DNA of 64,000 nt from the NCBI GenBank assembly GCA_019914995.1, contig CM034127.1:10354001-10418000 (forward strand), read 5' to 3'. Positions 48,690 to 61,888 of this stretch are shown here, piece by piece. The position numbers were made by a program, and so were the translations under genes. Under the pieces are notes generated by a model, which saw nothing but the letters and a program-made list of their open reading frames with translations, had not been told where the DNA came from and did no database searches. The stretch's first letter is position 1. Each line of letters starts with the position of its first letter. The stretch comes from Acanthochlamys bracteata. Lineage: Eukaryota > Streptophyta > Magnoliopsida > Pandanales > Velloziaceae.

Positions 48690-51600
48690 CTGTAGTAGGC
48701 TAACTGATGGATATCTTTTTCCTTCTCTGCGTCTCTGGGAAGTGCAGAACTACTTATTTACTTTCTATTTTCTTTTGCGAGGATGGAGATGGTGATCTGA
48801 TTCTGGTATGGGTGCGGTGAAAAATAAAAAAGAAAGGCAAGAAAGAGGGTTGCAGATAGAAATGATGATGATGCAGGTGTTGAAGTAGTCAGAAAGAAGG
48901 AAATGGTGATGGGCATTTTATAACAGTTTGGTGGGGCGACTGATTGTCCCCCTTCAGGAATGGGAGAAAAGAATCCCATGTGGGATTCAGTGTAGTGTAG
49001 TAGTGCGTAGATGGAAAAACAAGAAAAAGGTTTAATATTACTTTCAATTAAACTCTCTACTGGACTGAAATGAATTGAATTTCTTATCAGCATTGGTTCT
49101 CTCGTGGGTGGGATTTATTTCCTAGTTCATAATATAAACAGTAATCTAATAATTTGAAGGAGATATTTGACGTAGACCAATTCTAGGATATGGAAATTAT
49201 AATTTCTATTACTATTGGGATTCATGTGTTTGTACAGATCAGGGGAAGTGCCATGTAGTAAGAATGTATGTATTCTTGTCTGGAAACTTATACAGATCTG
49301 AAATTTACACAGAATCGGATGTGAAATTTCTAGTATATCCTTTTCTTTACCATTTCCTTTCAGTAGAATGGTTAACAGGGGAAGAAATAACATGCTACAC
49401 GCATGGAGTTGGTAATCATAAGAAACCTAGGACGGCAAAGTTAAATACGAGATTAGTATATAATGTTTCATCAGCTCAGATTCCAAAGTAGCGAAACTTC
49501 TAATTAATAATTCACATAACATGGTATGTTTGACTAGATTTCTTATATATATATATAGTTATATATCTTCTTAAAACCTTTCACGTTCATCATTATGATG
49601 AGTCTTAGAGTCATGTTTATAGCAAATCGAGTTCAAAAGTATGGTAATCGTAGAGTTATTGCCGGCCTTCGAGGTCGACGCTGACTGATTTTGGATCGTT
49701 CAAACTATCGAATCTTGACCCCTTAGAAAGAAGAATTACAATGAGTAAATTATTAGTACTATCATCAATTTATGTATATGGTCATAGCTAATTTTTATGC
49801 AAGTTGTTCTTGGTCCCGGGAAGATTGATTGTTTTGTTAAAGACGTAACGTTATCATTAGGCATTCAATTATAACAGTTTAAGTAGTTAGTAAGTATAGT
49901 AATCTAGCTGGTGTCTAAAGCATTTGGTTGTTCGGTGAGAAGGGTGACAGATGATCTGGAGCTTCTGTAGACTAGTGATTATCTTCTCAACTTTAAGGCG
50001 AAGAAAAACGTGATTGACGTGTTTATCACATATATACTAATGTTGTTCTATGTTGATGACCTCTGTTCGGTCACTCTATCTCCTTGGTTAAGATATATGG
50101 CACACACTTGCATTACTTTTGAGTTCTAAGTAGTATTCTTTGTGGATTAAGTAGGCTATTATAGGAATAAACTCTTTTTTAACTACTATCCTAATCCTTT
50201 AAAGTACTTCTATAGAAATTCTTTCAAAGGAGTATAACGGTAAGAAGGCTAAACAATATTCCCAAGTGCCATAAGCCCATATACTCTTTTTCTGCAAATT
50301 CTTTTTTGTGCTATACCGTCGGTACTGGGTTTAATAAATACGTCACGATGGATGTTTGAAAATGAATAACAAATTAGAAAGATATAGTGTTAACTGCCGT
50401 TAAAATCGTCCAAACTCATTTAACCTGCAATGGACCCTCTTTATTGATCAAGGGAACCTGTAATAAAGGAAAATTGTTGCACGTGTACTGTGGGTGGTGC
50501 AATCATCAATTAAAAGAGGGTTTATGTGTCGATATATTACTAGTAAAAAATTCAATTCGCTAGCTGAAAATCACATGGAAGGTGTAAATTCTTCCAAATG
50601 TGTGAAATTGAACCTTAACAATAATTGTTAGCGGAAAGAATGGTAAATGTTATTTCTAGCTAGTAACTGTGCATGCCACTAAGTTCTGCAGAGCATGTGA
50701 TGCAATTACGAACAACTGATTCTCATAAATGGATCCAACAATCTGGAGAGCGAACCTATAACACAACTACATGATGAATAAATGGTGACTGCTGCAATGC
50801 TGGTTTTCGAAAAAAACAAGGCCCCAATTAAATGATGAATGGTCCTCTCATGTGAGTTGTTACGAGTAGCTGCAAATCATAATACATTTAGGATCGATTA
50901 CAACCGGCCGGAGACGGGAGACCGGATTTGCATGGACCACACAACACATGAATGGAACTAAAACATCGAAAGAATCCTGGAAGTTACGTGCGGTTGCCCT
51001 GTTATTCAAGCCATTACAAAGTTTTCAAGTGCGTTGCCTGCTATTACCCATTTCACTATACAAGTTATTTAAAAAATTTTAGTTCAACATTGATTAGTAA
51101 CAATATTGAGATAATATTTATAAATATTTCAGATTTATTTTTTTATTACTAATAATATTAAAATAGACTATATCGAATCGGTCCAGTTTGAGCTGAATCC
51201 ACCTTTGATGTTCACTTCATTTCAAGATAAACTAGTTCGCTTAATTTCAGAATATATAAATTGTTTTATTTCAAGACAACAACTTATCTCACTTCACAAG
51301 TATGTCACTCTGATAGATGGCAAGTGCTAAAAAGACTTAATCTCTAATAGTACTGAAATAATATTTATAAAAATTTAATTTTTTTATTATTAATTAATTT
51401 TAAAAATAATACTAAATTCGTCAATCAAATTAAAACAAAATTTTCAATCATCGTATGTATCTCTAGGACTGCCCGACTAGTGACGACTCTTCTTGCTTGA
51501 TCACTATTGTAAGAACCTATTGAAACTCACCCATCATCTAATTAAATGTTCCGCAGCAACTGTATTTTAACCTACCGTTGTAAGATATATAGTCTTACTA

Positions 51601-51702
51601 AACATTAGGTCATAGATTAATGGGTAAACGATTGCTAACCTGACTTGATGATAGAGTAATGGGTCCAGAGATACGATATGATATGCTGTGTCTATATGAC
51701 AG
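48690..51702. other. RING gene promoter side and gene-poor DNA
   Basis: 48.7-49.1 kb is the upstream flank of the RING gene and includes the short inverted repeat GAATCCCA-TG-TGGGATTC near 48970. Beyond it no gene is seen; short frames at 49264-49491 and 50952-51152 carry no domain. Confidence 0.45.
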
Positions 51703-51917
51703 CTGTACGGCATTGCTTTTTAAAAAATAATTTTTTAATTTAATATTTTTTACAAATATTTAGAGAATTTATTAAAAATTTAGAAAGTAATTTTACGTAA
51801 TAAAATTTTTTTATTATTAATTATATATTTTTTAGTCAAAAAGCTTATTTTAAAAAAAAATAAAATATAATTTATTTTATAAAAAAAATTATTTCAAAGG
51901 TATTTTTAAATGTCCTC
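51703..51917 (+). mobile_element. AT-rich MITE-like element, copy 11
   Basis: Starts CTGTACGGCATTGCTTTTTA and carries the well-kept core TTTTACGTAATAAAATTTT. The 3' arm is TTATTTTATAAAAAAAATT then ATTTCAAAGG. Confidence 0.7.
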
Positions 51918-54083
51918 TAATTAATTATTGAAGGCGTCCTCCATATGGTAAGGCAGCAGAAGCATGCACCATAGCAGTAGTGCAGACAGTACTCTCTCTG
52001 TGTGGCTCCCTCGTGAGGCACGGATATCTGGATAACCCATGTGTGCATGCATCGATCAGGTATTTTAATCTTCGATCTTCACTAGAAGCTAACGGAAACC
52101 CAAAACCAAAGAGCTAGCGGTAAGAGAAACCATATATATCTTGTATGGATGATAAGATGGGTGCATGTAAATTGTTCATGCCCTCGGGTGCAAGTAACAT
52201 ATCTGGCTAGAAGAGAAGACACTTAAAGAGGCGAGTGGTGTGGGTCGGAATGTGCCCGTAGAAACGGGTACATAATGGACCCGCAAATTGGTGCTGGACC
52301 ATTATTTGATCCGGTGTGTATCTGGTACCTCTCATCATGCATTTTGGACACATTACGAGCTACTGGTTTAAAGCGCCCAACCACGCGCACTAATTTAATC
52401 ACTGTAACTGGATGGACTTCGTGGTTGTCGTTGTTGTTGTTGCAGGACAATTTGTTTTGTAGACATTAGAACAATGGAGGTGGCAGTCACAAGCCCACGA
52501 GGGCACTGACATGTTCGATATTTGTTCATCAGAGTTTTGTATTGAGCGATTCCTTCTGGTAATTTAATAAATCATCATGTGATGCAACTTGATAAGCAGA
52601 ATAATTTAGTAGATTAATGTCATACTATGTATCTAGGCTTATAATTTATATTCGTGAGTCAAGCATAGTACTTACACTAGACAGTGGGCACTTATTAGTA
52701 GGATGATGTATTGTATACGCATATTTTGGTAAATGCGTGTGCTGTATTGTGGAAGCGGAAGAAGATAGATACTGTTTGAGAGTGCGCTCTAACAATCTTA
52801 CTGTTTTAGACTAACTTTTTTATATTCTAAAATTAATTTTTTTAAATTAAATTGTTTAAATGAATTGTATATTATTAAAAATTTATATATATGAATTTAT
52901 TTTAAAAGACTTATTTTAAAAAATATTTCTTATTCTAAATACTCCAAAAAGTCCTCTATATGATATTTTTGTTGGAGAGTAGTCTTGCGTCGGAAGCTTA
53001 CAAATTAGTGCCACTAATTTGTTTTAAATTTGATTGTCTACTTATTGCTTAGTTCATGAAAATTAAGGATAGAAATTGCAAAACTAATTAGCATCACTAC
53101 CAGTAGTGTACTGTTGAATATTGGATGGTAGAAAATGAACGATAGCAAGACTCAAAAAAGAAAGGAAATATAGAGGAGGTAAATAAGAACAAACTCATAA
53201 TTTTGTTCAAGGTATATGACGTCCATATCAACCGCAACGTGACTCTAAATTTCTAATACGGCAAAGGATTCAACCATTTTCTTCCTTCGAATGTGTTCCT
53301 AATTAAGAGAGAATAGTAGGCTACTTAATTAGTTTCTCTTCCTTATCTCTTTGACAATTGTTAGATTTTATGGTAGTGAAAAGAAGAAGATTAGTTTAGG
53401 TTCACAAAGTCAAACATTTGTCCAAAATATCGACCAACGTCCGACACCAATAATGACTTTTGCATATGAGGACAGTCTTAAGTTGGTCCGGTTTAGGATG
53501 CTTGTGCCCGGCATCAACATCAAATACTTGTTTGTTTTTCATTCTTTTTTCCTTAGGCTTCTTTTAGACTTCTTTGATCTTTTTAGAGTATTTCTGTTTA
53601 CACGGGTGACTAAGCTATTAAGGGATCATTAACATTAATCATACATTACACATGTTAGTTGTCTAAAACGAAACTTAAAGTATCCCTAAAGCAAGCCTTG
53701 ATTTTTACAAGATAAACTTATAAGTACAATCATGTCATTTTGTACACAGTTTTTGGTAACTCCAGTACTTTATAAATTGAAAAATACCTCTAAATATTAA
53801 AAAAAGGTACTTATCTGAATCATTATGTTTCTAATCCTTATAGATTATAGTAGTATGATATGGTGACAGCATAGGAATCAAGAAGCATGCATTCATGAAA
53901 GTGTATCTATCAACGCAAACCATTTCTGAAGTGTCACATGTGTCCTAGTCATAAAGTGAACAAACCAACAAGTCACTCCATTATTTAGCTATAATACCCT
54001 CGCTAGATAACCATTGATTAGTCTTATTCCTCTATGAATTTTCATTAATTGATCAACTTAAACTCTTAAAGACTGGTTGGTTG
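51918..54083. other. Gene-poor DNA with a GC-richer patch at 51.9-52.5 kb
   Basis: 51.94-52.5 kb has a more balanced composition than its surroundings and a small hairpin (GTGCCCGT-AGAA-ACGGGTAC near 52255). No open frame with a domain was found. The rest is AT-rich and featureless. Confidence 0.35.
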
Positions 54084-54300
54084 CGTCTACGACTCTATTA
54101 TAATTACGAAATATTTAAAAGTATTTAAATAAAAAATATTTAGTTTTTAATTCAAAAAATAATAATAAATAATAAAATTTTATTACGTAATTTTTTATAT
54201 TTTAAAAATTTTTATAAATATTATAAAAAATTTATTAAATATAAATTAAAAATTAAAATGAAAAAAGTTAAAAAATATTTTTAAAAGATAGCCAAAGTGT
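54084..54300 (-). mobile_element. AT-rich MITE-like element, copy 12 (reverse)
   Basis: Reversed core ATTTTATTACGTAATTTTTT is clear. The termini are diverged. Confidence 0.6.
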
Positions 54301-55804
54301 CGCCGGCACTGAAATAGAAGATAGTGAACCAACTCCTCACACGAATTGTTGGATTTCTTCTCTTTCTTCTTCACGTGAGCAAAAAAAGTTAAAGAACCTT
54401 CATTCCATCCATCCACATCTGACATCTACGTTCAAACCATCTTTAAAGATGTTATACTATTAATAAAGCTCGTGTAAATTGTCATTACACTGAATTTATA
54501 AACTTTTCAAATGCTCTTGCGCGCGTCAGTGAACACTTCGAAGTAAACTTATTTTAAAAAATAAATTTAAAATATTAAATTAAAAATTAAAAATAAAAAA
54601 TATTTAATATAAAATAATTATATATATACTTTTTGTATTAATAGTAAGTTTTAGAAATAAATTTTATAAAAAATTTAATAAAAAATTATTTTAAAATTTT
54701 TATTTAGTTTATATTTAATATAAATTTTAAAAAATAAAATTTAAAGGGTTGATAAATACAGCCTAAGAGAGATTAAAAATTAATAGAATACTACTGGCGA
54801 CCAAATGCTAGAAACAAAATGCAAGTATTTGAAGACCATCAATGTAGCAGTTTGAGGCTTCTCTTTTCTTGTTTTTTGCTTTTTTTTTTTGGTGGGTTTG
54901 TGTGGAAGCAAATGATCTCTGAAAAGCCTATGAAACAAGTAGATAGTACTAGTAGTTGCCAAAATGCTAGGCAAGTGATGTATTTTAACTTAACGAAATT
55001 TAGGGAAGATGACCGAAGCCTTTAGTATCGCGGTGGTATTATATTTCTTTTTTTTTTTAACATGGTCGTCATTTAGTTTAGTCTCCTATCATCGTGTTAC
55101 TCGACAATTTAGAAATCTTAAAAATCTTAACAATTTAGTATCCTCGTGTAATATGTCATATGGTGTGCCCAATTATTAGTGCTACAATCATCAACAAGAT
55201 AGTGATTTTTAGTTGATCCAATTTGCACGAGGAAAGAAAAAGCCTACCGAATTTACACAGGATGTACGCTACTGAAGAGACAACATGCCAGAAAATAGAA
55301 ATAAGCTAAAGCGGGCAAAACTTGGCCCCCAATATGCATCTAAAGGTGTTTGCATTTGATCGATGTATCAATTATAGCCCATCATCTCTTGTTGAATTCC
55401 TCTTATGGTTCCATCCAATGTAAGTTCTGCAGCGATCCACAAAATGTGGTAAAACTGTTGGTTCTCACGCAATTTGGAACCATGAATTACACCAGGCAAG
55501 ACCGTGTCTTGTCTACGCTTACCGGCGCCACCTTCAGGTCCATCCACATAAATCTCCAATTATCAAAATAGGTAGGTACATACTCATGTATTGAGAACGT
55601 CAGTTTTGAGCTTTACATTCTTAACTAAATAGTTCTCGGCTCCATATAAATTCCCACTCATGTCCTCTGAATCAGTTATACCAACCAAATGTTCCATGCG
55701 TTGTCTTTACAACAACGATGGCAAAGGTTGGGGAACTCGCGAGTTGCCTTCAATTATGGTAATCTCTTCAAACCATCATTTATTGAGTTGCATGTAAGGT
55801 TTAG
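54301..55804. other. AT-rich DNA with a possible diverged element at 54540-54745
   Basis: 54540-54745 is nearly pure A/T with palindromic pieces (TATTTAATATAAA) but no recognisable core. A minus-strand frame at 55368-55559 (63 codons) has protein-like composition but no family I recognise. Confidence 0.35.
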
Positions 55805-55995
55805 AGAGGGGGTTTGGAAATTCTTTTAAAAGTTGTTTTCTAAATCAAAAAATATTTTTATTATATTTTAAAAATAAATAATAATAAAATTGTATACTAT
55901 AATAATTTTTTATAATATTATAAAAAATTATTTAAAAAACTAAACTGAAAAAATTAAAAAATATTTTTTCAAAAAATACACTTTCAAATACGGCC
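55805..55995 (-). mobile_element. AT-rich MITE-like element, copy 13 (reverse)
   Basis: Opens GAGGGGGTTTGGAAATTCTTT and closes ACACTTTCAAATACGGCC, inverted ends of the family type. Confidence 0.6.
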
Positions 55996-57106
55996 TTAAC
56001 CATTTTCAGAGTTTTGACTAAGAAAAAAAGGATCCAATTAACGTTAGATGTTCTTGGGTTTACCTAATACTTGAATCCTTATTCAATTCCAGACCAAAAG
56101 CCAAATTGGGCTTTTGTAGTGCCGTCTTGAATTTGAAGCTACACCTCTCTAAGAAAAGAGTTAACCTTTTCAATATGTGGATCATATAGATAGAAATTGA
56201 CTTGGGAATCAGTAATTGAACTCAACATCTCTCGTCTCACTAGATGAGGGGAAAATTGCTTATTGCGTTTATATCGTATCATGATCATAAGGTATATATA
56301 CAAAGAAAGAAAAGATATAAGATTAGTCTTAATTCCTAGAAAAATAGTTTTTATCTTGCCATCACTGGAAAATCTTATAAAGGGTAAATTCATAAACTGT
56401 TAACTCTCCATATTTCTTATATTTCAAATCCATTTTCACCAATTCTTGTCTCTCATATTATATCATGATCTCGTCTTTCTCTATATAGAATATCCATTCA
56501 TCTTCACGCTAATCATGAGGAGTGCCGAAACAAAAACAAAATCAAAACATTATGAAAAAGAAACTTCTCAAATTCAGTTGCACATAGCAGCCATGGGGAA
56601 CTTCTCTTATGATGTTCTTCCTGTTCTTTATGTTTTACATCCCTTTCTAAAGGTAAATACTCTAATGAAATGCTTCAAATATCCAGCCCTTTGCTGTCAG
56701 GATTTTTCTTCTAATTAAATTTTGTGATATGCTACTTGTTTGACTGGATTTTTTTCCTTTATGTTTACTCACCGATTTGTTCTCAACACAAGTACCTCTA
56801 AAACTTTAGAGGCCCCACCTAACTGGCCGGTTCATATTTGGCAAATCGGAGACAACGTACTGTCAACGAGACCACTGTGGCTCTTGGAACATCGAAAGCA
56901 GCGTTGCCCGTGGAGCGTTACCTTCTTCTCTCTTGGAGTTTACTTTTAATTGCGCAGACGAGAAAGATATCGCATCGTATGGATAAATACAATCTAGCTG
57001 TCTCTATTAATCCGCAAAACGTCAATGCATGGCTTTAACTAAAATCACATGCAATACTGATGCCAATGCAGTATGCTCGCCAGAGCTGAAACTAAGGGAC
57101 TCAGTT
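55996..57106. other. Intergenic, no gene supported
   Basis: A GC-richer piece at 56810-57030 and a short frame at 56446-56718 ending at a donor-like AAG/GTAAAT near 56655 look slightly gene-like, but no join gives a recognisable protein. Confidence 0.35.
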
Positions 57107-57442
57107 GAGCGAGTTTGAAAGCACATTTCAAACGCTATTTTTTAATTTTTTAATTTTATATTTATTAATATATATTTTATAATATTAAAAATTTAAATAG
57201 TATAAAAGAAATTTATATAATAAAAATTTTTTATTATATATTTTTATTATTTTATTAAAAATAAAAAAATAAACTTGTTTTAAAAAAAATAAAAATATTT
57301 TCTATTTTAAAAAATTTTTATTTCATTTAAAACAAGTTTATTATTTTATTAAAAATAAAAAAATAAATTTATTTTAAAAAAAATATAAATATTTTTTATT
57401 TTAAAAAAATTTTATTTCATAAATAATTTCAAACGCAATCTC
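57107..57442 (+). mobile_element. AT-rich MITE-like element, copy 14, with internal duplication
   Basis: Starts GAGCGAGTTTGAAAGCA and ends ATTTCAAACGCAATCTC, an inverted repeat. The 3' arm is present twice: about 82 bases beginning TTTATTATTTTATTAAAAAT at about 57243 are repeated from about 57339, which accounts for the greater length. Confidence 0.75.
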
Positions 57443-57659
57443 AAATTTCAGTAGTTGTTGGGCGTAAGAGTGCATAAGCCGACTGATTAGTCGTTGGTGT
57501 TCTCTTGTATCAGTGCTGATTATCTCATTATATTTTGTCCATTATCTCTTAAATGTTGTGAATGATCTGTCTGATGACCTTATTTACCCTATATGCACTA
57601 TTTGATGCAATACGGACTTTGACTAGAACTCTTAACTAAAAATGGCCAAATGTAGTGAG

Positions 57660-57886
57660 AGTGCTTTTAGTAGTTTATATCAAATACTATTTTCTAATTT
57701 TTTTTAATTTTATATTTTTTAATATATATTTTATAAATATTTAAAAATTTTATTTAAAAATTTAGATAATATAAAAAATTTTACGTAATGAATTTTTTTA
57801 TTATTTAAAAAATAAAAAATAAAACTTATTTTTAAAATAAATAAAAATATTTTATTTTAGAAAAAATTCATTTTCTAAACGCATCT
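57660..57886 (+). mobile_element. AT-rich MITE-like element, copy 15
   Basis: Core TTTTACGTAATGAATTTTTTT and a 3' terminus TTTTCTAAACGCATC identify the family. The 5' end is GAGTGCTTTTAGTAG. Confidence 0.7.
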
Positions 57887-58634
57887 AATTAAGTGCGCCG
57901 TGTGGGAAAGATTAAAACATGATAGTCGGTTTTCTCAGTCACGAGTCTTCTGATGCAACTTACTTTGTAGTCTACCAGAAATTCCGGTCAAGTTCATCCA
58001 TCTTTATTTTTTCGAAAAGTTAAGTCCTTTAAAAGTACAAATCGCTTTTCTTCTTTTTTTCACCAACAGAAACAATATTTTTTGATTTTTTCCTTGGTAA
58101 ACAGTTAACAACAAAACGAAGTCCATTAGCTGAGAGCTGATTCGCCTCCGTTAGCAATACTGTTCAAATTTCTTTGTACATAGTTTTACGCTTGTGCAGC
58201 GCAAAACCTTATATTGTATGACTTGTTCTGAACCATTTTTGGCCCCGCAGTCCAAGAATTATGTTTGTATTCTATTCTGATTATCATCTTTTCAGAATTT
58301 ATTTTGAATTAATTTATTATTTTATATTTATTAATCGGAGCCGGACTCGAATACATGATAATATTTGTTAGTCAGCCAAAAATATCTCGGTACAACTAAG
58401 CAAGAAAACAAGACCCAATTCAATATCAAACCTAACATTTTCCTTCCATTTGTTTTATTGGAGGGCTGAGCAAGTCACCGCCGTAGTCTTCACGCGAGAA
58501 AGGAAACACCAATCTCCAATACCATTCGGTCAACGGGCCCCGCATTCTTTTTCTTCCGCTTCTTCTTCTTCTTTGTCTACCATTATGAAGCCCTGAGTCG
58601 GTCTCAGCTCCCGTTAAACGAAACCAAAACAAAC
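57887..58634. promoter_or_regulatory. Upstream flank of the LysM receptor-like gene
   Basis: The last 150 bases are pyrimidine-rich (CTTCTTCTTCTTC near 58560), as expected for a leader. No convincing TATA box was chosen. Confidence 0.3.
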
Positions 58635-61600
58635 ATGAACAAAAACTACGGCAGCGGTCCGGCGCTGCTTCTGCTGTTGCCGGCTGTACTGCTACCTCTG
58701 TTACCAAACTCCATCGCTCAAGATCCACCAAAAGGTTACAGTTGTTCGCCTGCAAACTCTTCTTTCTACCCATGCCAATCTTACGCTTTCTACCGAGCAA
58801 ACATGGAGCGAAACATCTCTGCCGTCAGTGACCTCTTCGGTGTTAGCCGGTTGATGATCGCTATCGCTAGCAACCTCTCTGCTTCCTCTCCTCTGTCTCC
58901 TGGACAACCATTGCTCATTCCTTTGTCTTGCCTTTGCGGAAGCAGCACCAATCTTTCCTACTCACCTGTTCCTTACCAGATCAACTCCGGCGACACGTTC
59001 TACCTTCTTTCGCTTAACAAGTTTGGGAACCTTACGACTTATACAAGTGTTGAAGCTGTCAACCCCTATCTTGTTTTTAACAACCTCAGCGTTGGTGTCA
59101 TCACCATTTTTCCAATCTTCTGCAGCTGCTCGAGGTCGAACACCACTGCGATTGTCACCTATGTATTTCAGCCTAATGATACCTACGCTATCATCGCGTC
59201 TAATTTTGGTACAACCGTTCAGTCACTAGTTAGCATGAACGGAAACGAAAACACAGTAACACCCTTCAATACAATTCTGATACCTGTACCAATAACCCAA
59301 TTTCCACCGCCAATTGTTATGAGAAGAAATCGGTCACAGCTACCTCCGCCGGCTTCACCGCCTCCGCAACAGTCACCGCAAGGACCGGGAACTGTTGGTG
59401 GCAGTAATAGAAAGGGGACTATTATTGGGCTCTCTGTAGCATTAGGCATAATGGGTCTGTTGTGGTTGTTACAGATGGCCCTGCTGTGTTTCTTATGGCG
59501 ACGTTGGCGGCACAGCCGCTCGAAAGCAGACAGTGAAGGCGGAGGTTGGAACGTGGAAGGGAAACAGAAGCAGCAGCAGAGGGTGTACGGAGGATTTGCA
59601 GGTGATGGGTTTGTGGTTGATGATATATCAGAGTGGTTGGACAAATATAAGGTGTTTGGAATCGAAGAGCTGAGGAAGGCAACTGCGGAGTTCAACGAAA
59701 GCCGGCTGATAAAAGGTGCAGTGTACAAAGGAATCATTGATGGCGAGGTCTATGCCGTCAAGAAGATGAAGTGGAATGCCTTTGATGAGCTCAAGATTCT
59801 CCAGAAGGTCAGGCATAAAACGAATTTTATTTATCAATTAAAATCTCTTTGTCTTAATTGTTGATGTTTCTATGGACAAATAGAGAATGAATTAGCAAAG
59901 TCAATCAATGATTCCATTTGATAGCATCTATGATTTTGGTATGAATGAATTAGATTTAAGCACACTGAAAACAACCAAATATGGTAGTCTTGTCTGATGT
60001 ATATTAGAGAAATAATGAACATGAGACTATAGATAGTTGCAGAACGGATTAGTTTATTGAAATTGTGCTATCTAAACAGCTAGAACCAAGAAGATGAGAC
60101 TAAGGTGATTCTTAACGGAGAACTCCATATTGAAGTTCTTTGTTGTAAGTCTCTTAGACCAAATTAAGAAAGTAACCCTCTAGCATTCCTAGCTAGCATT
60201 TCTAGTTCCTCCATCACCGCTTTAGATCTATGAGTTTCAGAAAGTTACCTCATGTGTCTGGTTTGTCAGTTCACTTCGCCATCACATTTGAAGTTCCAAT
60301 AGGACATATGTCTCATTGTTGCCAGTTTCACAGACCACAGTTCTGTCTCTAACTCATCAACCCTGTTCAAATATATCTCATGTCGGTTGCAATTTCAAGG
60401 TAAATCCCCTGACAAATACGGTAGACTCTAGAAAAAATTTGTTGCTGTCCATAACCAAATATTTCCTATGCTTACCATGCCAAGAACAATAGCTTTCAGA
60501 TAACATAGTTATGGACCCTCTTCTACTAGAAAGACTGCATAGAACTGTGAACGTTTAGGCAGTAGTTGATGGAATTAAGAATCTGCGTACTGCACTTGGT
60601 GTATGGTCTTGTTTCTCTACTATGTATGAGTTTCATTTTGTTTATTCGATAAACATTTTCTGTAGCTTACCGTCCTTAATGGTCTGACATTGAATAATTT
60701 GTAATTGAAAAGAAAATAATGAATTGATGATTATTCATTATCTGTGATGGATATTACATCATATGAATATATACAATATATAATAATAAGTTATAAATAC
60801 AGTGTTATACTATATTAGATGAGAATTTTAATAGAGATTAATTTTGAAGAACTTGATAGATGATAATGTGAGTTGAAGTTTGTAAAGTATAATAGGTGAA
60901 CACTTCTGAGAAAAGTCCCTTTCAAATATCTGTTAAGCTGCTTGACAAAGAGCCACTAATGATAGCTATCACTTAACAAAGTCATGAATGCCATGACTAG
61001 GAATAGGAAGTGCAACGTCAAAAACATCATAAAAGACGTGACTAAACATGAGCAGCTACCATAGTCAAGATTGATCAAGCATTTTAAACTTTTTCCTTTC
61101 CTATATGATGGTAGGTGAACCACACAAACCTGGTGAAGCTTGAGGGTTTCTGCATAGACCCAGATGGCACCAACTGCTATCTAGTTTATGAGTACATTGA
61201 AAATGGATCCTTGGATGACTGGCTACATGACCACTCTGCCCATGCCAAGCTTGACTGGCGATCTCGCCTACACATTGCTCTTGACCTCGCCAACGGCCTG
61301 CAGTACATCCACGAGCACACCTGGCCTCGTGTCGTTCACAAGGACATCAAGAGCAGCAACGTCCTCCTTGACTCCAAGCTCCATGCTAAGATTGCAAACT
61401 TTGGCCTTGCCAAGACCGGTCTCAATGCAGTCACAACTCATATTGTTGGTACCCAAGGTTATATTGCCCCTGAGTACCTTGTTGATGGTATAATCTCCAC
61501 CAAGATGGATGTATTTGCCTATGGTGTTGTTTTGCTTGAGCTTATCTCTGGTCGCCCGGCGGTGAGTGATGATAATGGTGAGGTACTATGGATGGAGGCT

Positions 61601-61888
61601 GAGAGGGTTTTATTTGGCCGTAGGCGTGTAGGAGATCCTGTTGTTGTTTCAAGGTTGAAGGAGTGGATGGATGAATCTTTGCTGCGAGGGGCTGACAAAG
61701 AGGAAACATTTATGGAAAGCATTGTTAGCGTTGTTGGTGTCGCACGTACTTGCCTGAACAACGATCCAGCTAAGAGACCAAGCATGGTGGATGTGTCGTA
61801 TGCGTTGGCGAAGGCCAACGACGTGCTCTCAGATTTCTCGGTTGAAGGCTTATCCATGTCTGGAAGCAGTGAGGTGGTAGCTAGGTAA
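58635..61888 (+). CDS. LysM receptor-like protein with a degenerate kinase (LYK4/LYK5-like), 2 exons, 648 aa
   Basis: Plasma-membrane receptor of the LysM class, which binds chitin or related N-acetylglucosamine ligands. Exons 58635-59807 and 61115-61888 (intron 1307 bp, GT-AG, phase 0). In order: signal peptide 1-29, C37/C47, a LysM ectodomain with CxC pairs at 99-101 (CLC) and 163-165 (CSC), a Pro-rich stretch at about 223-250, a membrane helix at about 261-288, and a kinase-like domain from about 338. The lysine (YAVKKMKW) and HKDIKSSN (466-468) remain, but the glycine loop is IKGAVYKG and DFG is NFG (486-488), so Mg-ATP catalysis is doubtful. This is the pattern of LYR-type co-receptors such as LYK4, LYK5 and NFP, which signal through an active LYK partner such as CERK1. 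The frame is intact; this is a conserved pseudokinase, not a pseudogene. Confidence 0.93.
59808..61114 (+). other. Intron of the LysM receptor-like gene
   Basis: Donor CAGAAG/GTCAGG and acceptor ATGATGGTAG/GTGAAC join K to VNHTNLVKLEGFC in frame. No frame inside the intron suggests a nested gene. Confidence 0.85.

Noticed and set aside
48966..48983. GAATCCCA-TG-TGGGATTC inverted repeat upstream of the RING gene.
   Set aside because: Arms of 8 bases are common by chance, and no known plant operator of this form is tied to the gene family.
51994..52018. TGTGTGGCTCCCTCGTGAGGCA resembles miR160.
   Set aside because: Only the TGGCTCCCT part matches, and the expected star sequence is missing nearby.
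59219..59737. A 172-codon minus-strand frame opposite the LysM receptor.
   Set aside because: It is the antisense shadow of the real exon; the plus frame carries the signal peptide, CxC motifs, membrane helix and kinase.
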